Assembly (NCBI GenBank): GCA_029817715.1 | Contig: JARUPY010000292.1 | Coordinates: 4,357,001 to 4,421,000 of the forward strand | Length of the DNA: 64,000 nt | Direction: 5' to 3' | Source of the DNA: Melastoma dodecandrum | Lineage: Eukaryota > Streptophyta > Magnoliopsida > Myrtales > Melastomataceae | Part shown: in pieces, positions 7,671 through 16,012 of the stretch | How the letters are laid out: each line of letters opens with the position of its first letter | How positions within the stretch are numbered: position 1 is the first letter of the stretch | Notes under the pieces: generated by a model | Told to the model about the DNA's origin: nothing | Databases searched by the model: none | What the model saw: the letters and a program-made list of their open reading frames with translations, nothing else | Program-made: the position numbers and the translations under genes

Positions 7671-10241
7671 TCAATCCTTCCGGATGATCGGCTCCGGCGA
7701 CATCGGCACGGGGGCGGCGCCGAAGGCGTAGCGGACGCCGGCATAGATCGAGAAGGGCTGCGCCAGGGTCGTGGTCCGTGGGTCGCTGATGCGCAGGTTC
7801 CCGGCCACCGGGCCCGGCTCCGCGAAGGTGCCGAACGTCGCGTAGCGGTTGTTGGTCAGGTTGGTGATGAGCCCGAAGACCTCGAGGTTCTTGGTCACCT
7901 GATACTTCGTCTGGAAGTTCATCACGTAGTAGGGCGGCAGCTTGCGATTCAGGTTCGACTCGTCGCCGCGGAAGTAGGACGCGGAGTACGCCTGGAGATA
8001 CAGCCCGAGCTGCCAGTTCGGCGTCACGAAGTAGTCGAAGCCGGCCTTGAACTGGTGGGTCGGGACCAGCGGCACGACGTTGCCCTTGCGGACATCGATC
8101 GCCCCATCATCGGCGAGCGGATTGTTGGGCGACGAGAGGGTTCCGTTGAACTGGAAGGTCGCGTCGACCAGAGCGTAGTTGGCGTAGCCCCGCAGGTAGT
8201 CGGCCGTGTACTCGCTGCCGACCTCGATGCCCTGCCGCTGGGTCGAGGGCACGTTCACGAAATAGGCGCGTGCGGTGTTGCCCGGTGTTGCCAGGGACAG
8301 GATGTCGTTGGTCAAATCCGTGCGGAATGCACCGATCTTGTAGGTGATGGTGCCGCCGTCATAGGTGTTGGGCAGCTGGCCGCGGAAGCCGACTTCGTAG
8401 GTCCGCCCCGTCACCTGCTTGAGCGGCGGATCCGCCACCAGCGAGTTCGGCAGCAGGCAGGGCTGGTTCGGATTGGCACAGGACAGTTCGAGGGGGGTCG
8501 GCGCTCGGTTCGATTCTGAGTAGCCGCCGTACAGCGTGAGTGCATCGGCGAAGCGGTAGGTCAGTCCTGCGACCGGGTTGATCTTGTTGTAGTAGTGCGT
8601 GCCGGTGACGTCCGGCGAGAACCCGGTGAGATCCTCGCTCTGGATCCGCGCGAAGTTGAGCCGTGCGCCCGCCGTGAGCGACAGCCGGTCGGTCACGTCC
8701 AGCGTATCGAGGGTGTAAAGGCCCATGTAGACGTTGGAGCCGTTGACCGAGCTCGGCGCGATACCGAGGGCGCCGGCGGTCCGCAGCTGCGGCGTGCCGA
8801 GCCCCGGGATGTTTCCGTAATAGGGGTTGCTCGGGTTGGTGGTGATCGACAGGTCGGGGTTGATGACGCCCAGGGTGCTCGACGACTTGAACGAGTAGTT
8901 CGCCGTGTCGATGCTGCCGCCGACCACGAAGGAGTTCGGCAGGCCGAAGACCCGGTCGCGGTTGGCCGCCTGGAGCGAACCGCCGAAGCCGGTGGCTTCC
9001 GTGTTGGTCACGTCGAGGGTGCCGTACGGGATGCCCGAGCGGAACGGGACCCGCTGGTTCTGCTGGCCCAGGATCAGGAACTGGTTGCGGAAGGCGAGCT
9101 GGGACTGGCCGGCGGCGGGGCTGAAGCCGTCATCCTCGAAGCACAGGTTGCCGCGGAAGCTGGAGCGGGTGCTGCAATTCTCGAAGTTGCCGTCGTTGCC
9201 GTCGACATAGGTCTGGCTGAAGCGGCGGAAGTAGGCGTTGCCGGCGAGATCCCAGGTCGGCGAGATGTCGACCCGGCCGGTGAGCTGGAGCGTGCCGACT
9301 TCCGTCGTGGTGGTCTGCGGATAGGTGAAGATCGCCCGCGGATCGCGATGGGTGAAGTCCACTGGCGTCGCGGCGGCGGCCCCGTAGAAGCTGCGCGCGG
9401 CGAGCCCGATCAGGTGGAACTCCGAATCCTGCGAGCGGTAGCCGAGATCGCCGTACAGCCGGCCGATCGTGCTCGGGCTCTCGTAGCGCCAGCCGCGGTC
9501 GTTCAGGCCGTCGCCGGTGAAGTAGACGCTCCACGGACCCGAAACCTTGCCGTATTCCAGGTAGCCGGCGGTGCGCGCATCCGAACCGCCATAGGCGGTG
9601 ATCTCGGTGCCCTGCCACGTGAAGCCGTTCTTCATCTGGATATTGATGGCGCCGCCCAGCGCATTGAGGCCGAAGACCGGGTTGCCGGTCACGACGTCGA
9701 TCCGTTGGATCGCTTGCGGCGGGATCAGGTCGAAGTTGACGATGTCGCCGAAGGCCTCGTTGATGCGGACGCCGTTCTGGTAGACGGCGAGTCCCTGCGG
9801 CACGCCTTGCACGGGCGATGCCGTGAAGCCGCGATAGGTGACGTCGACGCGGTTGTTGTTGCCCTGCGAGTCGGACAGGTTGATGCCCGGGGTGCGGCGG
9901 GCGAGCGTCGTGACGAGGTTGTTGTTCGCCTGATCGATCGTGAGGTCGCTCGCCGTGACCGACTCCACCGTGCTGGGAATCTTGTACAGTGGCTGCTCAC
10001 TGCCTCGCAGGCGGGGTAAACCTGTCGCCCCCCCCGGACCGATTGGCGCCGTCGTGCCGGGGCCATCGTAGATTTGCGCGGGGCTTGCGTTGCCGCCGGC
10101 CGAACCCACCGGCGAGGTCGAGACCACGCTGATCTCGCCCAGCGTCACGGATTGTTGGGCTTGAGCGGCCGCGGACAGCACCGCTCCGGCGAGGATCGAT
10201 GACGACGCGACCAACGTGCTCCGCAACGCGCGAAGTGACAT
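7671..10241 (-). CDS. lutH: TonB-dependent outer membrane receptor, LutH (lanthanide uptake)
   Basis: An 856-residue outer membrane receptor with signal peptide (cleavage after AAAQAQ). The plug domain covers roughly residues 60-220 (RTPGINLSDSQGNNNRVDVTYRGF, VFGLNALGGAINI) and the rest is a 22-strand barrel ending in GVRYAFGAAPVPMSPEP. LutH in M. extorquens is needed for lanthanide uptake, probably as a complex with a secreted chelator. The assignment rests on position at the end of a full lutA-G array. The ATG at 10241 follows a strong GGGGG ribosome binding site. A 259-base gap separates it from lutG, suggesting its own promoter, and contains the palindrome ACAATTGT at 10319-10326. The final residue of the barrel is not the usual Phe because of a short extra tail. 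Confidence 0.85.
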   Translation of the reverse strand: MSLRALRSTLVASSSILAGAVLSAAAQAQQSVTLGEISVVSTSPVGSAGGNASPAQIYDGPGTTAPIGPGGATGLPRLRGSEQPLYKIPSTVESVTASDLTIDQANNNLVTTLARRTPGINLSDSQGNNNRVDVTYRGFTASPVQGVPQGLAVYQNGVRINEAFGDIVNFDLIPPQAIQRIDVVTGNPVFGLNALGGAINIQMKNGFTWQGTEITAYGGSDARTAGYLEYGKVSGPWSVYFTGDGLNDRGWRYESPSTIGRLYGDLGYRSQDSEFHLIGLAARSFYGAAAATPVDFTHRDPRAIFTYPQTTTTEVGTLQLTGRVDISPTWDLAGNAYFRRFSQTYVDGNDGNFENCSTRSSFRGNLCFEDDGFSPAAGQSQLAFRNQFLILGQQNQRVPFRSGIPYGTLDVTNTEATGFGGSLQAANRDRVFGLPNSFVVGGSIDTANYSFKSSSTLGVINPDLSITTNPSNPYYGNIPGLGTPQLRTAGALGIAPSSVNGSNVYMGLYTLDTLDVTDRLSLTAGARLNFARIQSEDLTGFSPDVTGTHYYNKINPVAGLTYRFADALTLYGGYSESNRAPTPLELSCANPNQPCLLPNSLVADPPLKQVTGRTYEVGFRGQLPNTYDGGTITYKIGAFRTDLTNDILSLATPGNTARAYFVNVPSTQRQGIEVGSEYTADYLRGYANYALVDATFQFNGTLSSPNNPLADDGAIDVRKGNVVPLVPTHQFKAGFDYFVTPNWQLGLYLQAYSASYFRGDESNLNRKLPPYYVMNFQTKYQVTKNLEVFGLITNLTNNRYATFGTFAEPGPVAGNLRISDPRTTTLAQPFSIYAGVRYAFGAAPVPMSPEPIIRKD

Positions 10242-10318
10242 TCCTACCCCCGTGCCGTGAGATCGAGGCCCGCTGATAACGAGCTCGTGATCACTCTTGG
10301 CCGGTGGTTGCGAGGCAC

Positions 10319-10326
10319 ACAATTGT
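10319..10326. promoter_or_regulatory. Palindrome ACAATTGT upstream of lutH
   Basis: An 8-base perfect palindrome 78 bases before the lutH start codon, in the AT-richer gap between lutG and lutH. The only other copy I found in the window lies upstream of lutB (14533-14540). It is a candidate operator or promoter element, inferred from placement only. Confidence 0.35.
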
Positions 10327-10500
10327 TCGTGAACCGCGAGCGCTCTGTTTCCGCCGTATTTCCGGTGCCGGCAGACTAATGCTGGGTGTCAGTGATGAAA
10401 CGGCAACAGTTTTTCACAGTGCGATCAAACACTTAGGGTAATTTAGGCAAGGCCGCCCGGGATAACCAGGCAATGGCGCGTGGCTGCTCGCGACGCGCGA

Positions 10501-11139
10501 TCAGAGCCGCGCCTGGATCAGCCGGGCGATCTCGCCGAGCCGCTGCTCGAGGAGCTGCGGGACCTCGCAGACATAGGTGAGCGACTGGCTGCGCTCCTGG
10601 AAGATGCGGCGGTCCCAGGCGAACTTCGTCTCGAGTTCCGACTGGTCCTTGGGCAGCTCGGTGGCGTCGGTCGCGCTCGGGGCGTCCTTGGTCTGGCTGA
10701 CCTTGTCGGCCTCGTCGCGGATCCGCTCCGCCATCCGGCGCTGACCCTGGGCGTATCGGGCGATGCCGCCCATCACCTTGTCGCGTTCGCCGTTGATCAC
10801 TTCGAACACGCCCGCGTACACGCGGGTCAGCGCCGCATCCTTGGCGTTCTTGTCCGTTCCGAACTTGCCGGCGAAGTCGTCGAGCAACGGACCGACCTGC
10901 GACAGCTCCGTGCGCCGCGAGGCGATCTTCTGGGCCAGCACCGCGGCATCGTTGTCGCTGCCCCAATCGCCGGCCGCGGCGATGTCCGGGCCGGTCCAGA
11001 ACTGGCCGGGACTCAAGGTGGCGACCTTGCGCTGGACGCCCGGCCAGTCCGGATCCTGTCGGGGTTGCGCCATCGCCGGGCCGGCCAGAGACGCGAGGCC
11101 CAGTGCGAGGCCGAGGATGCGGTGAGCGGAACGATTCAT
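10501..11139 (-). CDS. lutG: Exported protein of the lut cluster, LutG
   Basis: A 212-residue periplasmic protein with a clear signal peptide (LGLALGLASLAGPAMAQ). The mature part is largely helical, with one cysteine near the C-terminus (LTYVCEVPQLLEQRL). It contains no domain I recognise. Its place, directly after the Lut permease and before lutH, matches the exported protein LutG of the M. extorquens lanthanide cluster. It starts 13 bases after the permease stop. The molecular role is unknown. A periplasmic accessory to lanthanide transport is an inference from neighbours. Confidence 0.75.
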   Translation of the reverse strand: MNRSAHRILGLALGLASLAGPAMAQPRQDPDWPGVQRKVATLSPGQFWTGPDIAAAGDWGSDNDAAVLAQKIASRRTELSQVGPLLDDFAGKFGTDKNAKDAALTRVYAGVFEVINGERDKVMGGIARYAQGQRRMAERIRDEADKVSQTKDAPSATDATELPKDQSELETKFAWDRRIFQERSQSLTYVCEVPQLLEQRLGEIARLIQARL

Positions 11140-11152
11140 CGAACGGACTCCA

Positions 11153-12010
11153 TCAGGTGGTCTCGCCGGCCGGGCCGCCGCGCCGGGCCATGATGCCGCG
11201 GCCGGGATCGTAGGCGACCACCGCCATGCCGAAGAAGGCGAGCGTGACGCCCACGACGACGGCGCAGGCCACGGGCTCGAACTGGACGTAGAGGGCGTAG
11301 CGGACGAGCTGGACCGCGTGGCTGAACGGGTTGAGCTCGCAGATCCAGTAGAGCGTTTCGGAGGATTCCCGGATCCGCCACAGGGGGTAGAGCGCCGAGG
11401 AGGCGAAGAACATCGGGAAGATCACGAAGTTCATCACGCTGGCGAAGTTCTCGAGCTGGCGAACCAGCGAGGACAGGAACAGGCCGATCGCCCCGAGCAT
11501 CAGGCCCGTGGCCAGGAAGGCCGGCAGCGCGGTCAGGTAGCCGAGCGGCGGGATGTCGGTCTCCCAAAAGTAGGCGACTGCCAGGAACGCGTAGGCCTGC
11601 ACGATCGACACCGCGACGCCCGCGATCAGCTTGGCGAGCAGCAGCAGCCAGCGCGGATAGGGCGAGGTCAGCAGCACCTTCATGGACCCGACCTCGCGGT
11701 CGTAGACCATCGAGAGCGACGATTGCATGCCGTTGAACAGCTGGATCATCACCGCCAGCCCCGGCACGACATAGACCTCGTAGAGCACGTAGGTCTGGTA
11801 GGGCGGCTCGATCGAGACGCCGAGCGTGTTGCGGAACCCCGCCGCGAAAATGAACAGCCACACCAGCGGACGGACCAGGGCAGAGAAGAACCGCTCCTTC
11901 TGATTGAAGAAGCGCAGCAGCTCCCGGCGGACGATGCCGCCGAGGCAGATCAGGTAGCCCACGGTGTCGAGGCGGCCGATGCGGGTCGGGACGATCGAAC
12001 CGGCTCTCAT
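11153..12010 (-). CDS. lutF: ABC-2 type transporter permease, LutF
   Basis: A 285-residue inner membrane permease with about six helices and the ABC-2 layout: cytoplasmic N-terminus (GGIVRRELLRFFNQKERFF), first helix near residue 48, and a coupling segment SMVYDREVGSMKVLLTSPYPRW. It belongs to the permease group found with PQQ-dependent alcohol dehydrogenases. With the ATPase LutE and binding protein LutA it forms the Lut ABC transporter, which moves lanthanides across the inner membrane in M. extorquens. The start overlaps the lutE stop by four bases (ATGA), so translation is coupled. Confidence 0.88.
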   Translation of the reverse strand: MRAGSIVPTRIGRLDTVGYLICLGGIVRRELLRFFNQKERFFSALVRPLVWLFIFAAGFRNTLGVSIEPPYQTYVLYEVYVVPGLAVMIQLFNGMQSSLSMVYDREVGSMKVLLTSPYPRWLLLLAKLIAGVAVSIVQAYAFLAVAYFWETDIPPLGYLTALPAFLATGLMLGAIGLFLSSLVRQLENFASVMNFVIFPMFFASSALYPLWRIRESSETLYWICELNPFSHAVQLVRYALYVQFEPVACAVVVGVTLAFFGMAVVAYDPGRGIMARRGGPAGETT

Positions 12011-12756
12011 GCCGCAGCCTTCCCGGGTTCGGCCACGATGCGGCGGAACGCGTCGGCGAGCGCCTCACCCGGGGCACCGATATCGCCGGCCCGGCCCCGG
12101 GCGACGATCCGGCCGCGATGGAGCACGATCGCGTCGTCCTCGGGTGAAATCTCCTCGAAGATATGGGTCGCCCAGAGGACCGACAGGCCCTCCTCGCGCA
12201 CCAGAGCGCGCACGATCGCCACGATGTCGGCGCGCGATTCGAGGTCGAGGCCCACGGTCGGCTCGTCGAGGAGCAGCAGGTCCGGGCGATGGATCAGCGA
12301 CCGGGCGATCTCGATCCGGCGCGACTGGCCGCCCGAGAGCGTCCGGACCTTGTCGTGCCGCCGGTCGGCCAGCCCGACCCGATCGAGGAGCAGCCCGACG
12401 CGGGCCTTCCCCGCGCTTCGCGCGATGCCGTGCAGGCTGGCATGGTAGAGCAGGTTCTGCTCGACGGTGAGATCGGTGTCGAGGGTCCGCGCCTGGAACA
12501 CCACGCCGAGCCGTGCCAGCGCCCGGGAGGGCTCGCGGTCGAGGGCATGGCCGAAGATCGAGACCCGCCCGGTCTGGTTGTTGTAGAGCCGGGTGATGAC
12601 CGAGAAGAGCGTCGTCTTGCCGGCGCCGTTCGGCCCGAGCAGCGCCGCGAACCGGCCCCGCTCCACGGTGAGCGAGACGTCGTCGAGCGCGGCGCGGCTG
12701 CCGAAGCGATGGCCGACCCGGTCGACCTGAAGGGCCGGCGCTTCTCCACCGCTCAT
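12007..12756 (-). CDS. lutE: ABC transporter ATP-binding protein, LutE
   Basis: A 249-residue ATPase with all nucleotide-binding motifs: Walker A GPNGAGKTT near residue 38, signature LSGGQSRRIEIARSL, Walker B LLLLDEPTVGLD and the switch histidine in VLWATHIFEE. It matches the ATPase type associated with PQQ-dependent alcohol dehydrogenase systems and powers the LutF permease. The ATG at 12756 overlaps the lutD stop (ATGA), which fixes the start. An upstream in-frame methionine would lie inside lutD and is rejected. Confidence 0.9.
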   Translation of the reverse strand: MSGGEAPALQVDRVGHRFGSRAALDDVSLTVERGRFAALLGPNGAGKTTLFSVITRLYNNQTGRVSIFGHALDREPSRALARLGVVFQARTLDTDLTVEQNLLYHASLHGIARSAGKARVGLLLDRVGLADRRHDKVRTLSGGQSRRIEIARSLIHRPDLLLLDEPTVGLDLESRADIVAIVRALVREEGLSVLWATHIFEEISPEDDAIVLHRGRIVARGRAGDIGAPGEALADAFRRIVAEPGKAAA

Positions 12757-12995
12757 CGGCCGAGCGCCTTCCGGGCGTCGGCGACGGCGTCGAGGCACTC
12801 GTCGAACTCACCCTCCTTCTGCTCCCGCTCGGCCACCCGGAGGGCCTTCTTGAGCTTCGGAACGGCGGCCTCGGGCGGGTTGAGCGCGAGCGCGTCGCGG
12901 ATCATCGTGATGCCCTCGGCGCAGGCCGACGCATCGTCGGCGGCGAAGGCCGGGGTCGCGAGCACGATGCACGAAGCCATGAGAAACGCGCGCAT
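12753..12995 (-). CDS. lutD: Small exported two-cysteine protein, LutD position
   Basis: An 80-residue protein with signal peptide (FLMASCIVLATPAFA) and a mature part of about 62 residues that should form a helical hairpin. One cysteine lies at the start (SACAEGITMIRDAL) and one in the second helix (EGEFDECLDAVADARKAL), well placed for a disulfide. It fills the LutD slot of the eight-gene cluster; the letter is assigned by order, not by a sequence comparison. Its start codon shares a base with the lutC stop and its stop overlaps the lutE start, so it is translationally coupled on both sides. No function is known. It resembles the 117-residue protein at 7108-7461. Confidence 0.78.
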   Translation of the reverse strand: MRAFLMASCIVLATPAFAADDASACAEGITMIRDALALNPPEAAVPKLKKALRVAEREQKEGEFDECLDAVADARKALGR

Positions 12996-13429
12996 CACTT
13001 CACCGTCAACGTGCCGGTCATGCCCTTCGCCTCCAGGCCGCGCGCCGCCCAGGTGTAGGAGCCCGGCTTGATCGCCACGAACTCGATGGCGATCTCGCCC
13101 GGATCGTCGAACTCCAGGTGATCGGGCGGTCCGCCGCCGTGGATCTCCTTGTGCTCGATCACGATCTGATTGAACCAGATGTAGCGGAAGAACTCCGGCG
13201 CGTAGAACTTGTACTCCTGACGCCCCTTGGCGACGATCCGCAGCCGGTAGGCTTTGCCGGATTCGAGCGTGATATCCTTGTTCTCGACGGTGAAGTCGTT
13301 GCCCTGCTCGTCGCCGAGGACGAGGTCGGGCAGGTTTTCCCGCTTCTTGGTGAGGTCGAGCGCTACCGCCGGCCCCGCCGCGAGCAGTCCCGCGAGCGTG
13401 AGGGCTGCCGTTCGAAACACACGCGTCAT
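12995..13429 (-). CDS. lutC: Exported cupredoxin-like fold protein, LutC position
   Basis: A 144-residue periplasmic protein with signal peptide (AALTLAGLLAAGPAVA). The rest is beta-rich and ends in a cupredoxin-like edge (PGSYTWAARGLEAKGMTGTLTVK). It has no cysteine and not the usual Cys-His-His-Met copper set, so a type 1 copper site is unlikely. Acidic and His residues (IEHKEIHGGG) could bind another metal, which is speculation. By order it is LutC of the lanthanide cluster. It begins 66 bases after the lutB stop. Confidence 0.78.
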   Translation of the reverse strand: MTRVFRTAALTLAGLLAAGPAVALDLTKKRENLPDLVLGDEQGNDFTVENKDITLESGKAYRLRIVAKGRQEYKFYAPEFFRYIWFNQIVIEHKEIHGGGPPDHLEFDDPGEIAIEFVAIKPGSYTWAARGLEAKGMTGTLTVK

Positions 13430-13495
13430 GACGTTCCCTAACGTTCGGTGGCGGCTTCTGCAGCCTGTCCGATCCGGATCCGATGGCTGGCGGGT

Positions 13496-14479
13496 TCAGT
13501 TCGGCGAGATCGCCACGCCCCAGGGCAGCAGGCCCACCGGGATGCTCTTGATCACCTTCTCGGAGGCCACGTCGATCACCGAGACGTCGTTGGACGTGCC
13601 GTTCGTCGTAAACAGCTGCTTCTGGTCCGGGGTGAAGGCGAGCTGCCAGACGCGCTGGCCCACGGGCAAGTACTTCTCCACCGCATAGGTTTTTGCGTCG
13701 ATCACCGCGACGCGGTTGGCCGGACCGAGCGCCACGAAGGCCTTGGTGCCGTCCTTCGTGATCCGGATGCCCACCGGCTGGATCGCCTCGTCGTTGACGC
13801 TCGGGATCTTGAAGGTGATTTTCTTGATCACCCGGCGCTGGGCCACGTCGATCACGCTCACCGTGCCGCCGACCTCCGCGGACACCCACAGGAACTTGCC
13901 GTCGGCGGTGAACTCGGCGAAGCGCGGCCGGGCATCCACCAGCACGTTGTCGATGACCTGGAAGGTCTTGGTGTCGATGAAGTGGGCCATGTTGGTCGTC
14001 TCGGAGGTGTTGACCAGAACCTTCCCATCCGGTGACAGGCCCAGCCCCTCCGGCTCGACGCCGACCGGCACTTCGGCCAGCACCTTGTTCTTCTCGATGT
14101 CGATGATGGTGACCTGACTGTCGTCCTCGTTGGCCACGTAGAGTGGGTTGCCCGAGGCATCGAGGATGAACTGCTCCGGATCCGGCCCCGAGCGCAGGGA
14201 GCGGACCACCTTGCCGGAGCTGGTGTCGAGGACGTCGATCCGGTCGTCGTCGCTCGCGCAGACGAACAGCTCCTTGCCGTCCTTGGACAGGGTGACGCCG
14301 CGGGGGCGCCGGCCCACCTTCCACGTGGCGGTGACCGCCATGGTGGTGCTGTCGATGACGCTGACCGAGTTGCCCTTCTCGTTGGTGACGTAGGCCGTGT
14401 AGGCCGCGGCCGGTCCGCCCAAGGCGAACCACGCAGCGAGGGCGCACACACTCAGACCTGCCTCGACCCGGCGGCTCAT
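13496..14479 (-). CDS. lutB: PQQ-dependent catabolism-associated beta-propeller (YVTN) protein, LutB position
   Basis: A 327-residue periplasmic protein with a signal peptide (AAWFALGGPAAA) followed by seven blade-like repeats of about 42 residues, each with an AYVTNEKGNSVSVID or LFVCASDDDRIDVLD type strand. This is the propeller family regularly found with PQQ-dependent alcohol dehydrogenase clusters. The ATG at 14479 is preceded by AAGGGAAGGG and replaces a longer N-terminus that would lack a signal peptide. A 121-base gap to lutA holds the palindrome ACAATTGT. Ligand and exact role are unknown. A periplasmic binding or scaffolding part of the Lut system is likely. Confidence 0.85.
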   Translation of the reverse strand: MSRRVEAGLSVCALAAWFALGGPAAAYTAYVTNEKGNSVSVIDSTTMAVTATWKVGRRPRGVTLSKDGKELFVCASDDDRIDVLDTSSGKVVRSLRSGPDPEQFILDASGNPLYVANEDDSQVTIIDIEKNKVLAEVPVGVEPEGLGLSPDGKVLVNTSETTNMAHFIDTKTFQVIDNVLVDARPRFAEFTADGKFLWVSAEVGGTVSVIDVAQRRVIKKITFKIPSVNDEAIQPVGIRITKDGTKAFVALGPANRVAVIDAKTYAVEKYLPVGQRVWQLAFTPDQKQLFTTNGTSNDVSVIDVASEKVIKSIPVGLLPWGVAISPN

Positions 14480-14532
14480 GCCATTCCCTTCCCTTGCGGC
14501 TACCCGGCGTCCTCGACGGACGTTCTCGGACG

Positions 14533-14540
14533 ACAATTGT
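14533..14540. promoter_or_regulatory. Palindrome ACAATTGT upstream of lutB
   Basis: A perfect 8-base palindrome 54 bases before the lutB start codon, in the short gap after lutA. The same octamer recurs only upstream of lutH. Candidate binding site or promoter element for the lut genes, inferred from its placement. Confidence 0.35.
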
Positions 14541-14600
14541 AGTGCGATATCCGCGCGTTGCGAGGGTCTGAGCCGCTCGTCAACGCCGCAGGCATTCGGG

Positions 14601-15827
14601 TTACTTGAACTTGCAGGTCGTCTCGGGGAGATCCACACCCAACGTGTCGAGGGGCGTGCGCTGGTGCAGGAACCCCTGCTCAGGTGCCACCGAAACCAAC
14701 GCCTTCGGCTGCACCACGATGATCGCCTGCCGCAGCTGGTGATCCCAGGGACGGAAGCTCAGCGGCACGCCCTTGTAGGCCGGCAGCGTGAAGTCAGGCT
14801 CCGACAAATAGGGGGCGATCACGGCCGGATCGTTGGTCTTCTTGGCGGTCACGGCCTCGCCCACCGTCCGCACCGCCGCCCAGACCTGGTAGTCGAGCGG
14901 CCGCATCAGCCGTCCCGCAAGGCGGCGGAACCGGTTCTGCGCCTGGGCGGCGCCCCAGGTTTCGAGGACGGGGGACCACGTGGTCGGGGTCAGCGCCTGC
15001 GTGCCGCCGACCGGCCGGGGATCGACCGTGCGGTAGGGGACGTAGTCGCCCCAATCGCCCTCCTCGTCGGCCACGATCGCCATGTCGTAGTCGAGCCCCC
15101 GGGTGAACACCATCGCCTCCGCGCGGGTCGGGGTGTCGCCCCGCGCCTTGGCGAGCGGGCCGAACCTCCAGGGCTTTTCCGCCGTGATCTTCAGCGCGAA
15201 CTTCCGGGCGGAGTTGCGCACCGCCTCCGCATAGGCCTTGTCGGCATCGGTCGGGCCGACGATCAGGAAGATCTTCCGCCAGCGCATGACCGTGAGATAC
15301 TGCGCCAGCGCGTCGGTGAGCATCGCCCGGGACGGCAGGATGTGGAACACGTTGGCCCGGCAGTCCGGGCCGCGCAGCCGGTCGTCCGGGGCGCCGGCGT
15401 TGAGCACCACGGCGCCCGTGTCCTTCACGGCATCCGACACGGCCAGGACAGCGTCGGCGGGCAGCGCCAGGATAAGGTAGCGCAGGCCTTTGGCCACGAG
15501 TTCCTTGGCCGCCGCCACGGGGTCGGGCTTGTCGTCAGTCAGCGCCACGTCGTCGAGGGTGTAGGTCTGCTTGGTGAAGCGGCCGGTGGTGTTGTTGTCG
15601 GCGATGCCCATTTTCGCGCCGGCGAGCCCCTCGTCTTCGGGCGCCGCCTCGGCATCGTAGGAAGATGGGGCGGGCTGCGGCCGGTAGATCAGGCCGATAT
15701 GGGTCTCGATCGGCTGCGGCGCCGGCTGCTGGGCCAACGCGGTGATCGGCGTCAGCGCAAGCACGGTGAGCGCCGCGCGTAGCCAACGCGAAGGCCGGGC
15801 AGCGGTCTCGGCTGCAGGATTGTGCAT
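14601..15827 (-). CDS. lutA: ABC transporter substrate-binding protein, LutA
   Basis: A 408-residue periplasmic protein with a signal peptide (LTVLALTPITALAQ) and a branched-chain amino acid receptor-like (type I periplasmic binding) fold: THIGLIYRPQPAPSS at the first strand, LRYLILALPADAVLAVSDAV, and AMLTDALAQYLTVMRWRKIFLIVG at the domain crossover. This is the binding protein type of PQQ-dependent alcohol dehydrogenase systems. LutA of M. extorquens is the periplasmic part of the lanthanide ABC transporter. The ATG at 15827 has GAGG 8 bases upstream. A GTG two codons earlier would place GAGG too close. It is the first gene of the lut run. Confidence 0.88.
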   Translation of the reverse strand: MHNPAAETAARPSRWLRAALTVLALTPITALAQQPAPQPIETHIGLIYRPQPAPSSYDAEAAPEDEGLAGAKMGIADNNTTGRFTKQTYTLDDVALTDDKPDPVAAAKELVAKGLRYLILALPADAVLAVSDAVKDTGAVVLNAGAPDDRLRGPDCRANVFHILPSRAMLTDALAQYLTVMRWRKIFLIVGPTDADKAYAEAVRNSARKFALKITAEKPWRFGPLAKARGDTPTRAEAMVFTRGLDYDMAIVADEEGDWGDYVPYRTVDPRPVGGTQALTPTTWSPVLETWGAAQAQNRFRRLAGRLMRPLDYQVWAAVRTVGEAVTAKKTNDPAVIAPYLSEPDFTLPAYKGVPLSFRPWDHQLRQAIIVVQPKALVSVAPEQGFLHQRTPLDTLGVDLPETTCKFK

Positions 15828-15855
15828 AGGCACGGCCTCTACCAGTTTCCGTCCC

Positions 15856-15880
15856 GACCGCTCAATCGCGGCGAGCGGTC
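15856..15880. promoter_or_regulatory. Inverted repeat in the lutA/DUF2380 divergent promoter region
   Basis: Perfect 8-base arms gaccgctc and gagcggtc separated by 9 bases, 29 bases upstream of the lutA start codon. The 185-base gap must carry the start signals of both the lut operon and the divergent cofactor gene block. The repeat could be an operator or a 5' leader hairpin of lutA. I cannot tell which. Confidence 0.4.
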
Positions 15881-16012
15881 CCGACGTTCACGTTCCCGTC
15901 GTGGGTCACGCAGACCGCGAAGTACATTGCCAAAGTGTCCCGTCGCCCGACCTATGCCGGGATAGATGCCGCCGAATCGAGCGGCCGGATCGTCGAGAGG
16001 AACGCCCCGCCC

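Noticed and set aside
12753..14447. A 564-codon minus-strand reading frame spanning three lut genes
   Set aside because: Only its last 80 codons, with signal peptide and couplings to lutC and lutE, are supported. The upstream part is an out-of-frame shadow of lutB and lutC.
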